A stretch of 64,000 nt of DNA from Paenibacillus sp. (GTDB lineage Bacteria > Bacteroidota > Bacteroidia > Bacteroidales > Muribaculaceae), in assembly GCA_023663345.1 (NCBI GenBank), contig JAMPHR010000001.1, forward strand, positions 614,786 through 678,785, read 5' to 3'. The notes under the pieces are model-generated. The model was not told the DNA's origin and searched no databases. It saw only the letters and a program-made list of their open reading frames with translations. The first letter of the stretch is position 1. Every line of letters begins with the position of its first letter. Of this stretch, positions 9,642-18,057 are shown piece by piece. Position numbers and translations under genes: made by a program.

Positions 9642-10514
9642 ATGAGTCTCAACATCATCGTGCTCGCCAAGCAGGTACCCGATACCCGCAACGTGGGCAA
9701 AGATGCAATGAAAGAGGATGGCACCATCAACCGTGCAGCCCTGCCGGCCATCTTCAATCCCGAGGATCTCAATGCTCTTGAGCAGGCTCTGCGCCTCAAA
9801 GACGCTAATCCCGGGTCGACAATCACATTGCTGACAATGGGTCTGCCCCGTGCGGCCGAGATTATCCGCGAAGCTATCTACCGCGGAGCCGACACCGGCA
9901 TCGTCCTCACTGACCGTGCCCTCGGCGGAGCCGACACACTGGCAACCTCCTACTCACTGGCTCAGGCCGTGAAAAAAATCGGAAACTATGATATCATACT
10001 CGGAGGCCGCCAGGCCATCGACGGCGACACAGCCCAGGTGGGTCCGCAGATCGCCGAGAAGCTTGGCATACCTCAGGTGACATACGCCGAGAAGATCCTT
10101 GACCTCAAGGACGGATACGTGACCGTGAAGCGTCGCCTTGAGAACGGCGTGGAGACCGTGAAGGCGCCCCTGCCCTGCGTGGTGACCGTAAACGGTACCG
10201 CCGCCGACTGCCGTCCCCGCAACGCTATGCGCGTGCAGAAGTACAAATATGCCGCTTCGCCCAGCGAGGCTGCCGCTCTCAGCGACGAGCGCAAGGCTCT
10301 GCTTGAGAAACGTCCCTATCTCAACCTCCAGGAGTGGAGCGCCGCTTACGTTGACGCCGATCCCGCACAGATAGGTCTGCCCGGCTCGCCCACCAAGGTG
10401 AAGAACGTGGAGAACGTAGTGTTCGCCACCAAAGAGTGCCGTGTGCTCGACGACAGCGATGCAGCTATCGAGGATCTCGTGAAAGAACTGATTACCAACC
10501 ATACAATAGGATAA
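9642..10514 (+). CDS. etfB: Electron transfer flavoprotein beta subunit
   Basis: EtfB/FixA-type subunit of 290 residues that binds AMP or FAD and carries electrons between acyl-CoA dehydrogenases and the respiratory chain or other acceptors. The N-terminus (IIVLAKQVPDTRNV) and the segments DAGRQAIDGDTAQVGP-like (seen as GGRQAIDGDTAQVGPQ) and NPEDLNALEQALRLKD are typical. It is the first gene of a three-gene set with etfA (6 bases later) and an acyl-CoA dehydrogenase. The preceding 130 bases contain the purL terminator and an A-rich leader. Confidence 0.95.
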   Translation: MSLNIIVLAKQVPDTRNVGKDAMKEDGTINRAALPAIFNPEDLNALEQALRLKDANPGSTITLLTMGLPRAAEIIREAIYRGADTGIVLTDRALGGADTLATSYSLAQAVKKIGNYDIILGGRQAIDGDTAQVGPQIAEKLGIPQVTYAEKILDLKDGYVTVKRRLENGVETVKAPLPCVVTVNGTAADCRPRNAMRVQKYKYAASPSEAAALSDERKALLEKRPYLNLQEWSAAYVDADPAQIGLPGSPTKVKNVENVVFATKECRVLDDSDAAIEDLVKELITNHTIG

Positions 10515-10519
10515 GCCCA

Positions 10520-11545
10520 ATGGACCAGAACAATCTCATAGTATATCTCGAAATCGAGGATGGCCGTGTGGCCGATGTGAGCCTCGAACTTCTGACCAAA
10601 GGGCGTGTGCTTGCCGAGAAATTAGGTGTGAAACTCGAAGCAGTGGCCGTGGGCGACAACCTCGACACCGTGGCCGAGCAGGTGTTCCCTTACGGAGTTG
10701 ACCGCCTGTACCGTGTAGCTGACAAGCGTCTCTCCCCCTACACCTCCAATCCCCACTCGGCAGTGCTGATCAATCTCTTCAAGGAGATCAAGCCCCAGAT
10801 CTGCCTCATGGGCGCGACCTGTATCGGCCGTGACCTGGGTCCCCGCGTGAGCTCGTGCCTGCACAGCGGTCTTACCGCCGACTGTACAGCCCTCGAGATC
10901 GGCGACCACACCGATGCCCGCACCAAGCAGGAATACAAGGACCTGTTGCTCCAGATCCGACCCGCTTTCGGTGGCAACATCGTGGCTACTATCGTCAACC
11001 CCGAGTGCCGTCCGCAGATGGCTACAGTGCGCGAGGGCGTGATGAAGAAAGAGGTGTATGATCCCGCCCACAAGGGTGAGGTGATCGACCTCGATGCCAA
11101 GAAATATGTGAGCGACGAGGACTTCGTGGTAGAGATCCTCGACCGTCATATCGAGAAATCCAAAATCAACATCAAGAACTCGCCCATCATCGTGGCCGGC
11201 GGTTACGGCGTAGGCTCGAAGGAGAACTTCAAGCTGCTCCACGACCTGGCCGAGACCCTCGGAGCCGAGGTAGGCGCTTCGCGTGCCGCCGTCGATGCTG
11301 GATTCACCGAACATGCCCGCCAGATAGGCCAGACCGGCGTGACCGTGCGTCCCAAACTGTACATTGCCTGCGGTATCTCAGGTCAGATCCAGCACATCGC
11401 CGGTATGCAGGAGAGCTCGATCATCATCTCGATCAACAACGATCCCAACGCTCCCATCAACACCATCGCCGACTATGTGATCACCGGCAATCTTGAGGAA
11501 GTGGTGCCCAAACTGATCAAATACTACAAGAAGAACTCAAAATAA
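10520..11545 (+). CDS. etfA: Electron transfer flavoprotein alpha subunit
   Basis: EtfA/FixB-type subunit of 341 residues and partner of EtfB. The start MDQNNLIVYLE at 10520 fits the family N-terminus and lies just after the etfB stop. A longer in-frame start inside etfB would add 28 unrelated residues. The C-terminal FAD-binding domain is clear: VAGGYGVGSKENF, GASRAAVDAGF, QIGQTGVTVRPKLYIACGISG, and the final SIIISINNDPNAPIN segment. The context with an acyl-CoA dehydrogenase points to fatty acyl or short-chain acyl-CoA metabolism. Whether it bifurcates electrons cannot be decided from the sequence alone. Confidence 0.95.
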   Translation: MDQNNLIVYLEIEDGRVADVSLELLTKGRVLAEKLGVKLEAVAVGDNLDTVAEQVFPYGVDRLYRVADKRLSPYTSNPHSAVLINLFKEIKPQICLMGATCIGRDLGPRVSSCLHSGLTADCTALEIGDHTDARTKQEYKDLLLQIRPAFGGNIVATIVNPECRPQMATVREGVMKKEVYDPAHKGEVIDLDAKKYVSDEDFVVEILDRHIEKSKINIKNSPIIVAGGYGVGSKENFKLLHDLAETLGAEVGASRAAVDAGFTEHARQIGQTGVTVRPKLYIACGISGQIQHIAGMQESSIIISINNDPNAPINTIADYVITGNLEEVVPKLIKYYKKNSK

Positions 11546-11555
11546 GACCACTGCA

Positions 11556-13259
11556 ATGGCTAACTTTTATACCGATAATCCCGATCTCAAGCACCATCTT
11601 ACCCATCCGCTGATGGAGAAGATCGTGGCCTTGAAAGAACGCAACTACAGCGATGCCGAGAAGTACGACTACGCACCTCTCGACTATGCCGACGCTCAGG
11701 ACAGCTACGACAAAGTCCTGGAGATCGTAGGCGAGATATGTGGCGACATCATCGCCCCCAACGCCGAGAGCGTTGACCATGACGGTCCCTCGGTGACCGA
11801 CGGTCGCGTGACCTACGCTCCCGCCACTCAGGTAAACCTCGACGCCTGCCGCAAGGCCGGCCTCATGGGCATGGCAATGCCCCGCCGTTACGGAGGTCTC
11901 AACTTCCCCATCACCCCCTATATCATGGCCGCCGACATCGTGAGCCGTGCCGATACCGGTTTCGAGAACCTGTGGGGACTTCAGGACTGTGCCGAGACCA
12001 TCTATGAGTTTGCCAACGAGGATCAGAAGCAACGTTTCATCTCACGCGTATGCCAGGGTGAGACTATGTCGATGGACCTCACCGAGCCCGATGCCGGATC
12101 GGACCTCCAGAGCGTGATGCTCAAGGCCACCGAACAGCCCGACGGCACATGGCGCCTCAACGGTGTGAAGCGTTTCATCACCAACGGTGATTCGGACATC
12201 CACCTGGTGCTCGCCCGCTCCGAGGCAGGAACCAAGGACGGACGTGGCCTGTCGATGTTCATCTACGACAAGCGCGACGGTGGCGTGAATGTGCGCCGCA
12301 TCGAGAACAAGATGGGTATCAAGGGATCGCCCACCTGTGAGCTTACCTACAAGGACGCCAAGGCCGAGCTGTGCGGATCGCGCCGTCTGGGCCTCATCAA
12401 GTATGTGATGGCCCTTATGAACGGTGCCCGTCTCGGCATCGCCGCCCAGAGTGTGGGCGTGAGCGAGCTCGCATACCGCGAGGCTCTCGCATACGCCCGC
12501 GACCGCAAGCAGTTTGGCAAGGCTATCATCGAGTTCCCCGCCGTGTACGAGATGCTTTCGGTGATGAAAGGCAAGCTCGACGCATCGCGCTCGCTGCTGT
12601 ATGAGTGCGCACGCTTCGTGGACATGTACAAGATCTACGATGACATCGCCAAGGAGCGCACCCTCACCCCCGAGGAGCGCAAGGAGGCTAAGTACTATTC
12701 CCGTCTGGCCGATGCGCTTACCCCGCTCGCCAAGGGCATGGGTAGCGAATATTGCAACCAGAACGCTTACGATTGTATCCAGATCCACGGCGGATCGGGC
12801 TTCATGAAGGATTACGCTTGCGAGCGCCTGTATCGCGATGCCCGCATCACCTCGATCTACGAGGGTACCACCCAGCTCCAGGTTGTGGCAGCTATCCGCC
12901 ACGTGACCACCGGCACCTATCTCAACCTCATCAATTCTTATCTTGAGGCTGAGGTTAAACCCGAGCTCCAGAGCGTAAAGGATCGTATCCGCGTGATAGC
13001 CGACATGTATGCCAAGGCTGTAGAGCATGTTGGCAAGGTGGAGGATCAGGCTTACGGTGATTTCATGGCCCGTCGTCTCGTCGAGATGGCCGGCGTGACC
13101 ATCATGAGCTGTCTGCTTCTCAACGATGCCGAGCGTAATGATTCGTTCCGTCGTTCGGCCGAGGTTTACCTGAACCTTGCTCAGGCTGAGGTGACCAAGC
13201 ACGCCGAGTTTATCAATACGTTCGCACCTGAAAGCGTTGCGGAGTACAAGGTTCTATAA
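11556..13259 (+). CDS. Acyl-CoA dehydrogenase, long form
   Basis: FAD-dependent acyl-CoA dehydrogenase of 567 residues that oxidises an acyl-CoA to the trans-2-enoyl-CoA and passes electrons to the adjacent ETF. Family marks are DLTEPDAGSD, ITNGDSDIHLVLAR, the FAD-contact segment ARDRKQFGKAI, QIHGGSGFMKDY and SIYEGTTQLQ with the likely catalytic base Glu436. It is longer than the ~380-residue classical enzymes. It has an N-terminal extension of about 70 residues and about 120 residues after the catalytic Glu, as in Bacteroidales homologues. Chain-length preference cannot be read from the sequence. It ends the etf operon and is followed by the palindromic repeat island. Confidence 0.94.
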   Translation: MANFYTDNPDLKHHLTHPLMEKIVALKERNYSDAEKYDYAPLDYADAQDSYDKVLEIVGEICGDIIAPNAESVDHDGPSVTDGRVTYAPATQVNLDACRKAGLMGMAMPRRYGGLNFPITPYIMAADIVSRADTGFENLWGLQDCAETIYEFANEDQKQRFISRVCQGETMSMDLTEPDAGSDLQSVMLKATEQPDGTWRLNGVKRFITNGDSDIHLVLARSEAGTKDGRGLSMFIYDKRDGGVNVRRIENKMGIKGSPTCELTYKDAKAELCGSRRLGLIKYVMALMNGARLGIAAQSVGVSELAYREALAYARDRKQFGKAIIEFPAVYEMLSVMKGKLDASRSLLYECARFVDMYKIYDDIAKERTLTPEERKEAKYYSRLADALTPLAKGMGSEYCNQNAYDCIQIHGGSGFMKDYACERLYRDARITSIYEGTTQLQVVAAIRHVTTGTYLNLINSYLEAEVKPELQSVKDRIRVIADMYAKAVEHVGKVEDQAYGDFMARRLVEMAGVTIMSCLLLNDAERNDSFRRSAEVYLNLAQAEVTKHAEFINTFAPESVAEYKVL

Positions 13260-13260
13260 T

Positions 13261-13362
13261 TTAGTATAGAGATTAAAGTATAGAGTATAGTGATTAGATT
13301 GGAGATCGGGATTTTGCCCTCTCCGCTAATCACTATACTCTATACTTTTCCCTCTATACTAA
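13261..13362. repeat. Palindromic ~100-base repeat element, copy 1
   Basis: Two 37-base arms (13261-13297 and 13326-13362) are near-perfect inverted repeats around a 28-base centre. The arms are built from the motif AGTATAGAG/CTCTATACT repeated within each arm. A second copy in the same orientation lies at 13611-13709, sharing arms and most of the centre (TTTTGCCCTCT). The first copy begins two bases after the acyl-CoA dehydrogenase stop codon and could serve as its transcription end structure. It contains no coding region. Confidence 0.85.
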
Positions 13363-13610
13363 TTCGGACGGGGCAATTATAGGACGTCTTCGACGCCCGT
13401 TTTACACCCTAATTCATTGTTCCCCCACGCCTCACCCGATGCGCAAATCTGCCCTGGCGGGCGATTTGCACTCGGGTTCGTGGTGGGGCTACCATTTCAT
13501 CGCCCCGTTCTGGGCTTAGTTGGCATCGGGCCTGCGGACAATTTGGTGGTCAGGTAAGTGGTGCCCGTGAATTTAATCGCTCCCTCGGGGCTTAGTGGGT
13601 AGCTATATAC
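13363..13610. other. Non-coding GC-rich segment between the two palindromes
   Basis: No gene is visible. A long imperfect hairpin is centred near 13456. ACCCGA (13434-13439) pairs with TCGGGT (13472-13477), GCAAATC and GCCC pair with GGGC and GATTTGC inside it, and CCCCCACG pairs outside it with CGTGGTGGGG. Two related stretches, TTTCATCGCCCCGTTCTGGG and TTTAATCGCTCCCTCGGGG, are each followed by CTTAGT. The segment may be a degenerate mobile or structural element bounded by the two palindromes. Confidence 0.5.
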
Positions 13611-13709
13611 AGTATAGAGGTAAAAGTATAGAGTATAGTGATTAGATTGGAGGCCCAGGATTTTGCCCTCTACGCTAATCGCTATACTCTATACTTTAAT
13701 CTCTATACT
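13611..13709. repeat. Palindromic ~100-base repeat element, copy 2
   Basis: Arms 13611-13645 and 13675-13709 (35 bases each) form an almost perfect inverted repeat with the same AGTATAGAG/CTCTATACT building block as the copy at 13261. The centre differs by a few substitutions (GGCCCAGGA against GATCGGGA). It ends 17 bases before the 3' end of the minus-strand TlpA gene and may act as terminator for both directions. Confidence 0.85.
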
Positions 13710-13726
13710 AAACTATAATACTTATC

Positions 13727-14899
13727 CTATAATGCCTTAGAGAGGATGTCGGATACTTTTACGGGATCGTGGCCGGCGAAGACGATCTTGCCATCGCCGT
13801 CGATAAGAACCATGAAGGGGATACCGCTGAAATGATAGGCGGTGGTCACATCCCTGAAGCTGTCCTTGGGCACGCGAAGCTGAGTCCATGCCATCTTCTC
13901 CTGATCCATGGCCTTGCGCCAGGCGGCATCGTCCTCATCAACGCTTGCTGCGATGATATTGAGCTTATCGCCATACTTCTCGTGAAGCTCGCGCACATGA
14001 GGAATAGCTGCACGGCAGGGACCACACCATGAGGCCCAGAAGTCGACCATAGTATATTTGCCCTTTCCAGCCTGCTCGGCGAAATTGTGGGAAGTTCCCT
14101 CGGGATCCACTGCTACGAAATCGGCAAACTGCTGTCCTCGCATAAATTTGCGTGCATTCTCCACGGCTTTGAGGAGCGATGCACGGCGCACGGGCGAGTT
14201 GTTGGCGCTCACCTTGGCCTGTATATCATCGAGCTCGGCGCTGTCATAGATAAACGGATTGCCGAGAGCCTGCTCCCACAACATTCCGCTGATATGATAG
14301 GCTGGATGCTCGTTCATGAACGCATCGTTGGCATTATCAAGAGCCTTTTCAGCATCGCTGTATGCGGCCTTAAGCTTTGCCTGATTTTCGGGCGACTTAT
14401 CACTGCTCTTATCCCAATACAGGTTGTAATGGGCTGTGCGGGCAGCCACATTGTAAGGGAACATGGCGTTATTGTACTCGTCATACTCGCGCTGAGCCTC
14501 TCCACCCTTTACCGTCACATTTTTCTTCTGATACAAGCCTGACGGACCCACAAAGAATGACAACGGGATACTGTCGAGATGAGCCACGGATACCTCAATC
14601 GGCAGATTCTCTACCATCAGATCGAAGGCTCGGCCATTGGCTCCATCATCGGCAGGGTCATCGAGCCGGATCTCACACATCGTAGGTTTGGCTACGGAGC
14701 CTGTAATGGTAAACTGTCCGTCGGTCACTGTACCCGAGACAGCCTTCCAGTCATTTCCGGCCTTGGTGTCACGGTTTACGAGTTCAACACGGTGGCCGGC
14801 TTTGAGGCCTGGCACTTTACCGGTGATTGTAAAAGTATCCTGAGCCATGAGCGAACCCATGGCCAGGAGGGATACAATTGATAGGGATATTCTTTTCAT
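13727..14899 (-). CDS. TlpA-like thioredoxin with N-terminal DUF4369 domain
   Basis: Exported thiol-disulfide protein of 390 residues. The signal peptide (MKRISLSIVSLLAMGSLMAQ) is followed by a beta-rich DUF4369-like N-terminal domain (FTITGKVPGLKAGHRVELVN), a helical middle of about 130 residues and a C-terminal thioredoxin-fold domain. The active site WCGPC lies in the context VDFWASWCGPCRAAIPHV, and a cis-Pro region reads FSGIPFMVLID. Such proteins are common in Bacteroidetes and act as periplasmic reductases, though partners are unknown. A paralogue of the same design is immediately upstream on the same strand. The two are separated by 219 bases, so co-transcription is possible but not certain. 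Confidence 0.9.
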   Translation of the reverse strand: MKRISLSIVSLLAMGSLMAQDTFTITGKVPGLKAGHRVELVNRDTKAGNDWKAVSGTVTDGQFTITGSVAKPTMCEIRLDDPADDGANGRAFDLMVENLPIEVSVAHLDSIPLSFFVGPSGLYQKKNVTVKGGEAQREYDEYNNAMFPYNVAARTAHYNLYWDKSSDKSPENQAKLKAAYSDAEKALDNANDAFMNEHPAYHISGMLWEQALGNPFIYDSAELDDIQAKVSANNSPVRRASLLKAVENARKFMRGQQFADFVAVDPEGTSHNFAEQAGKGKYTMVDFWASWCGPCRAAIPHVRELHEKYGDKLNIIAASVDEDDAAWRKAMDQEKMAWTQLRVPKDSFRDVTTAYHFSGIPFMVLIDGDGKIVFAGHDPVKVSDILSKAL

Positions 14900-15118
14900 A
14901 AATATATTAGATTGTTTATTTTAGGGGGGTAGACCAAAGTTGTTGTGGCTCTTGCAGTGCCAGCTTGCGGTAAAATAACAGGGGAGACATTGACCAAGGG
15001 ATCTACGCAATATACAATTGTTATATGATAGAGCCAGAGGGCTATTGGAGAGATTATATCTTTTGATCTTTAATTTTGTTCTTTGGTCCTATGGTCAAAG
15101 AATTATGGTCAAGAAATA
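14900..15118. other. Intergenic stretch with repeated TGGTCA/TGACCA half-sites
   Basis: No coding region. Two 14-base tandem near-copies TATGGTCAAAGAAT (15090-15103) and TATGGTCAAGAAAT (15104-15117) sit next to TTTGGTC (15083-15089). GACCAA occurs in opposite orientation at 14932 and 14992. A short palindrome ACAATTGT is at 15014-15021. Confidence 0.4.
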
Positions 15119-16276
15119 TTATTTTACGTTGGATTCGAGGTAGGCGTCGATCTCCTTGGGGAGATTGGTGGAGCACACGATCCGGCCCTCGGGATCGATC
15201 AGTATGAGGCGGGGGATGGCCGAGATGGCATATAGTTTGCCGGCCTCGGCGAACTGCCCGGGATTGAGGTGGAGCTGAGTCCACTCCATATGCTCCTTAT
15301 CCATAGCCTTTTTCCATGCCTCGGCACTCTCGTCACATGAGATGCTGAACACTTTCATCTTGCCGGCATACTGATTGTGGAGCTTGCGCACATGGGGGAT
15401 GGCTACACGACAAGGGCCACACCATGAGGCCCAAAAGTCGATGAACGTGTATTGGCCGGGCTCCATATAGCTCGAAAACTGCTTGGCATCGCCATTGGTA
15501 TCATCCACATGGAAATCGGAATACTTGCGCACCAAGGCATATTTCTTACTCCAGTCGAGGGCGCGTTTATTCAGACTGACACGGGCGGTATCGGGACACA
15601 CTTTCACTTTCTCGGCCATTGCTGTCAGCTCGTCCTCGGAATGTACAAATATATTCTGAAGTTCCTTAAACGTCATTGCCGATGATATATGATAAGTGGG
15701 ATGCGCTGCTATGAATTTCTGCTTTATTGCATAAAGTTCGGCCGCCGCCTTCTCCTTCAGTGCATCATATATTGCCATGGTGTCGGGGTTATCATTGCTC
15801 CAGAAATATTTTTCGGCGCTAAGGTAGCTTGCGCGTTTGGCCTTGTCCTCGGCTGCGGAGCATGAGGCGAGATACTCGGCAAACTGACGGTTGGCCTCGC
15901 TTCCGGTGACAGTCAGCAGTGTGTCGGGTACATACGATTCGCTCATCTCTCCGATGGGAGCTCGGAACGACACATTGATATCGGTGTTTTCTACCATCAT
16001 GCGCGGGGAGGTGGCTGTGCGGAATCCACCGCGCTTGCTACGAGGCTGGATGGAAATGGTGCATAACGATGGCATTTTCACCGAGCCGGTGAGGGTAAAT
16101 GAGCCATCAGTCGTGAATACCTCGGTAATCTTCTCAGGCTCCTCCCACTCGATGTTGGAGAGTACTATGCGGGTGCTGTCGGTCACGCCTGGAATGGTGC
16201 CTGTGATGGTGAAATGATCGGCCGCAAGTGCAGGCATGGCAAACGCCATGGCAAGGATCGTTGCAATAGTTTTCAT
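15119..16276 (-). CDS. TlpA-like thioredoxin with N-terminal DUF4369 domain, paralogue
   Basis: Exported protein of 385 residues with the same architecture as its downstream neighbour. It has a signal peptide (MKTIATILAMAFAMPALAA), a DUF4369-like domain (FTITGTIPGVTDSTRIVLSN), a helical linker and a thioredoxin domain with the active site in FIDFWASWCGPCRVAIPHV and ISAIPRLILID near the cis-Pro. The two proteins share the overall plan but are clearly diverged in the middle, so the duplication is old. A terminator separates this gene from the SusCD operon upstream, so it is probably transcribed separately. No consensus promoter was recognised in the 54 bases between the terminator and the start. 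Confidence 0.9.
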   Translation of the reverse strand: MKTIATILAMAFAMPALAADHFTITGTIPGVTDSTRIVLSNIEWEEPEKITEVFTTDGSFTLTGSVKMPSLCTISIQPRSKRGGFRTATSPRMMVENTDINVSFRAPIGEMSESYVPDTLLTVTGSEANRQFAEYLASCSAAEDKAKRASYLSAEKYFWSNDNPDTMAIYDALKEKAAAELYAIKQKFIAAHPTYHISSAMTFKELQNIFVHSEDELTAMAEKVKVCPDTARVSLNKRALDWSKKYALVRKYSDFHVDDTNGDAKQFSSYMEPGQYTFIDFWASWCGPCRVAIPHVRKLHNQYAGKMKVFSISCDESAEAWKKAMDKEHMEWTQLHLNPGQFAEAGKLYAISAIPRLILIDPEGRIVCSTNLPKEIDAYLESNVK

Positions 16277-16330
16277 AGAATTACCTTTGATTCAGGTGAT
16301 TAATTTTGTAGTTATTTTATTTAAGGCTAT

Positions 16331-16361
16331 AAAAATGGGGAGGTGAAACTACCCCTCCCCA
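16331..16361 (-). terminator. Terminator of the SusC-SusD operon
   Basis: Arms TGGGGAGG (16336-16343) and CCTCCCCA (16354-16361) form a stem. On the minus strand it is followed by TTTTT (plus A-run 16331-16335). It lies 17 bases after the FISUMP gene stop. Confidence 0.85.
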
Positions 16362-16377
16362 AAATATTCAAACTCTA

Positions 16378-17112
16378 TCAGTTGGTAGCATTACGGCACC
16401 AGCGGACTGACATGAGGTTATCGGTGTGCGAGCATTGACGCTCAACACCCTCTACGCCGGCTACAAGCTTACGGAAATATGCCATCGGTACCTCTCCGTA
16501 AGAATTATCGGGAGTAGAAGTCCAGAAATAGCCATACTCGGTGACAGTGTTAAGGTTCATAGCCATCCAGCCATAGGTTTTGACACGGACAGTACCACCA
16601 CCTAACTTCAGGCCCATGCCCACACCCGACTCGGAGGTTGCCATAAGTCGCGAGGCCACGCCATTGGCACCACGCCAGCCTTTATTGTCGGCATCGGTCA
16701 TGCCGAGGGCACGCTCGAGAGCTTTCCAATCCTCATCGGTGGGAAGTCTCCATCCCTCAGGGGCGGAAGCTACGGCCTCGTTATAGCACATCAGATTGCC
16801 ATACACCGGCATATAACCATTGTCTATATAATCAAACTCATCCTCATATTCCGATCCATATTTGATCTCAACATAAGAATAGTAAAAATTATTATAGAAT
16901 GTGTAGTCGTAAATAGGGGTACCATTCTTGGCATTGGAAGTAGTCCATTCCAGATCTCCTATGCGAATCCACTCATAGACATTTCCTTCATCATCGGTCA
17001 CAGTGCCTGATGCCGTAGGAGATGTTACCACAGTGATATCATCGTCATCGTTGCATGATGATAACACAACAGGAACCACCATCGCAAGGAATAAATATAT
17101 TAACTTTTTCAT
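16378..17112 (-). CDS. FISUMP-domain surface lipoprotein
   Basis: Lipoprotein of 244 residues with a signal peptide and lipobox ending at Cys19 (VVLSSC), followed by an acidic NDDDD stretch of the kind used for surface export of Bacteroidetes lipoproteins. The rest matches the Fibrobacter succinogenes major paralogous domain. It shows VTDDEGNVYEWIRIGDLEWT, NLMCYNEAVASAPEGWRLPT with DEDWKALERALG, and the end YFWTSTP ... SVRWCRN. This C-type-lectin-like fold is common in surface proteins but its ligand is not known. As last gene of a SusC-SusD operon, it could be a surface glycan- or protein-binding component. This is inferred from position only. Confidence 0.85.
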   Translation of the reverse strand: MKKLIYLFLAMVVPVVLSSCNDDDDITVVTSPTASGTVTDDEGNVYEWIRIGDLEWTTSNAKNGTPIYDYTFYNNFYYSYVEIKYGSEYEDEFDYIDNGYMPVYGNLMCYNEAVASAPEGWRLPTDEDWKALERALGMTDADNKGWRGANGVASRLMATSESGVGMGLKLGGGTVRVKTYGWMAMNLNTVTEYGYFWTSTPDNSYGEVPMAYFRKLVAGVEGVERQCSHTDNLMSVRWCRNATN

Positions 17113-17123
17113 TATAAACTTTA

Positions 17124-18029
17124 TTAGAATTTATATCCGAGTGACAGAATAGCATTCTTGATGATATTGTATTTTGTGACAATCATGGGATAGTCACCGA
17201 ACTCAGCCATGAAATCGGCTTCGTCCCTATCCATCACTGCATCATAGAAGTCATCAAAGTCATTGTATGCATATGGCAGATAGTCATTTTGCGGACCACG
17301 CCTACTCTGTATATATGAGAGATAGCCCATCTCATATACCGGCGTAATATCAGAACGATCCCAGTCTTCATAATAATCCGTGAGATATTCACCGGCATAT
17401 TCATAGGACAGATCCATGAATTCTTCAGCCTCATCGCTATAAGAATTGAACTTTGCACTTACAAGTTCTTTAAGAGCAGTCCTGGCGTAAACAGCCACAT
17501 CGTCATCGGACGTATTCAACATATCACCCATGGCAACCGCGAGACTGCGCCAACACGAGGTAGTAGATGCTTCCTCATAACCATAATATCCTGAAACCTG
17601 AAGATTATCCACAAGCAACACCGAATAAGGCAACAGTGAACTGCCCTTCACGTGAGGATATATATATTCCAAGAAAAGATTGGTAGCGGTCTCTTTGGCA
17701 TTATCATCCGTAATATACTCAAAGATAGGGGGATTGCCACCACTTGAGGTAAGGTTGAATGTGAAATCGATGTACTCATCCTTATACACATCATTGCCAT
17801 AGGCATCCTTACCGATCACTGTGTGGCTTAGGAGATCGTTAAACATCAGGTATGTACCGGTCTCCTTAAAGAAATTGCGACGCAATTCAGCCTCAAGCCC
17901 GGTTGCATCATCGGGCACTGCAAACAAATTGACATTATCAGACGGCTCAAGAATCTCCTCGTCATCAGAACAAGAGGTGGCAAACACCCCGGAAAGGAGC
18001 ATGAAACCATATATGATATATTTATTCAT
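17124..18029 (-). CDS. Lipoprotein of a SusCD operon, function unknown
   Basis: Lipoprotein of 301 residues with signal peptide MNKYIIYGFMLLSGVFATSC and an acidic SDDEE stretch after the lipid-bearing Cys. The start at 18029 gives a normal signal peptide; an ATG at 18050 would add seven residues and begin eight bases after the SusD stop. The segment ELRRNFFKETGTYLMFNDLL recalls the opening of lipoproteins described as substrate import-associated metallohydrolases encoded next to SusC/SusD. No HExxH zinc motif is present anywhere, so no catalytic role can be assigned. It may be a non-catalytic relative or a binding protein. It is the third gene of the SusC-SusD operon. Confidence 0.75.
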   Translation of the reverse strand: MNKYIIYGFMLLSGVFATSCSDDEEILEPSDNVNLFAVPDDATGLEAELRRNFFKETGTYLMFNDLLSHTVIGKDAYGNDVYKDEYIDFTFNLTSSGGNPPIFEYITDDNAKETATNLFLEYIYPHVKGSSLLPYSVLLVDNLQVSGYYGYEEASTTSCWRSLAVAMGDMLNTSDDDVAVYARTALKELVSAKFNSYSDEAEEFMDLSYEYAGEYLTDYYEDWDRSDITPVYEMGYLSYIQSRRGPQNDYLPYAYNDFDDFYDAVMDRDEADFMAEFGDYPMIVTKYNIIKNAILSLGYKF

Positions 18030-18057
18030 ATTTCTACGATTATTAACCATTTAACAA

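Noticed and set aside
12042-13202. A 386-codon open frame antisense to the acyl-CoA dehydrogenase
   Set aside because: It mirrors the GC-rich third codon positions of the real gene. It lacks a family match or promoter, while the sense gene is certain.
13261-13709. CRISPR array
   Set aside because: Only two copies, each a large palindrome of about 100 bases with a 248-base interval; no regular spacers and no cas genes.
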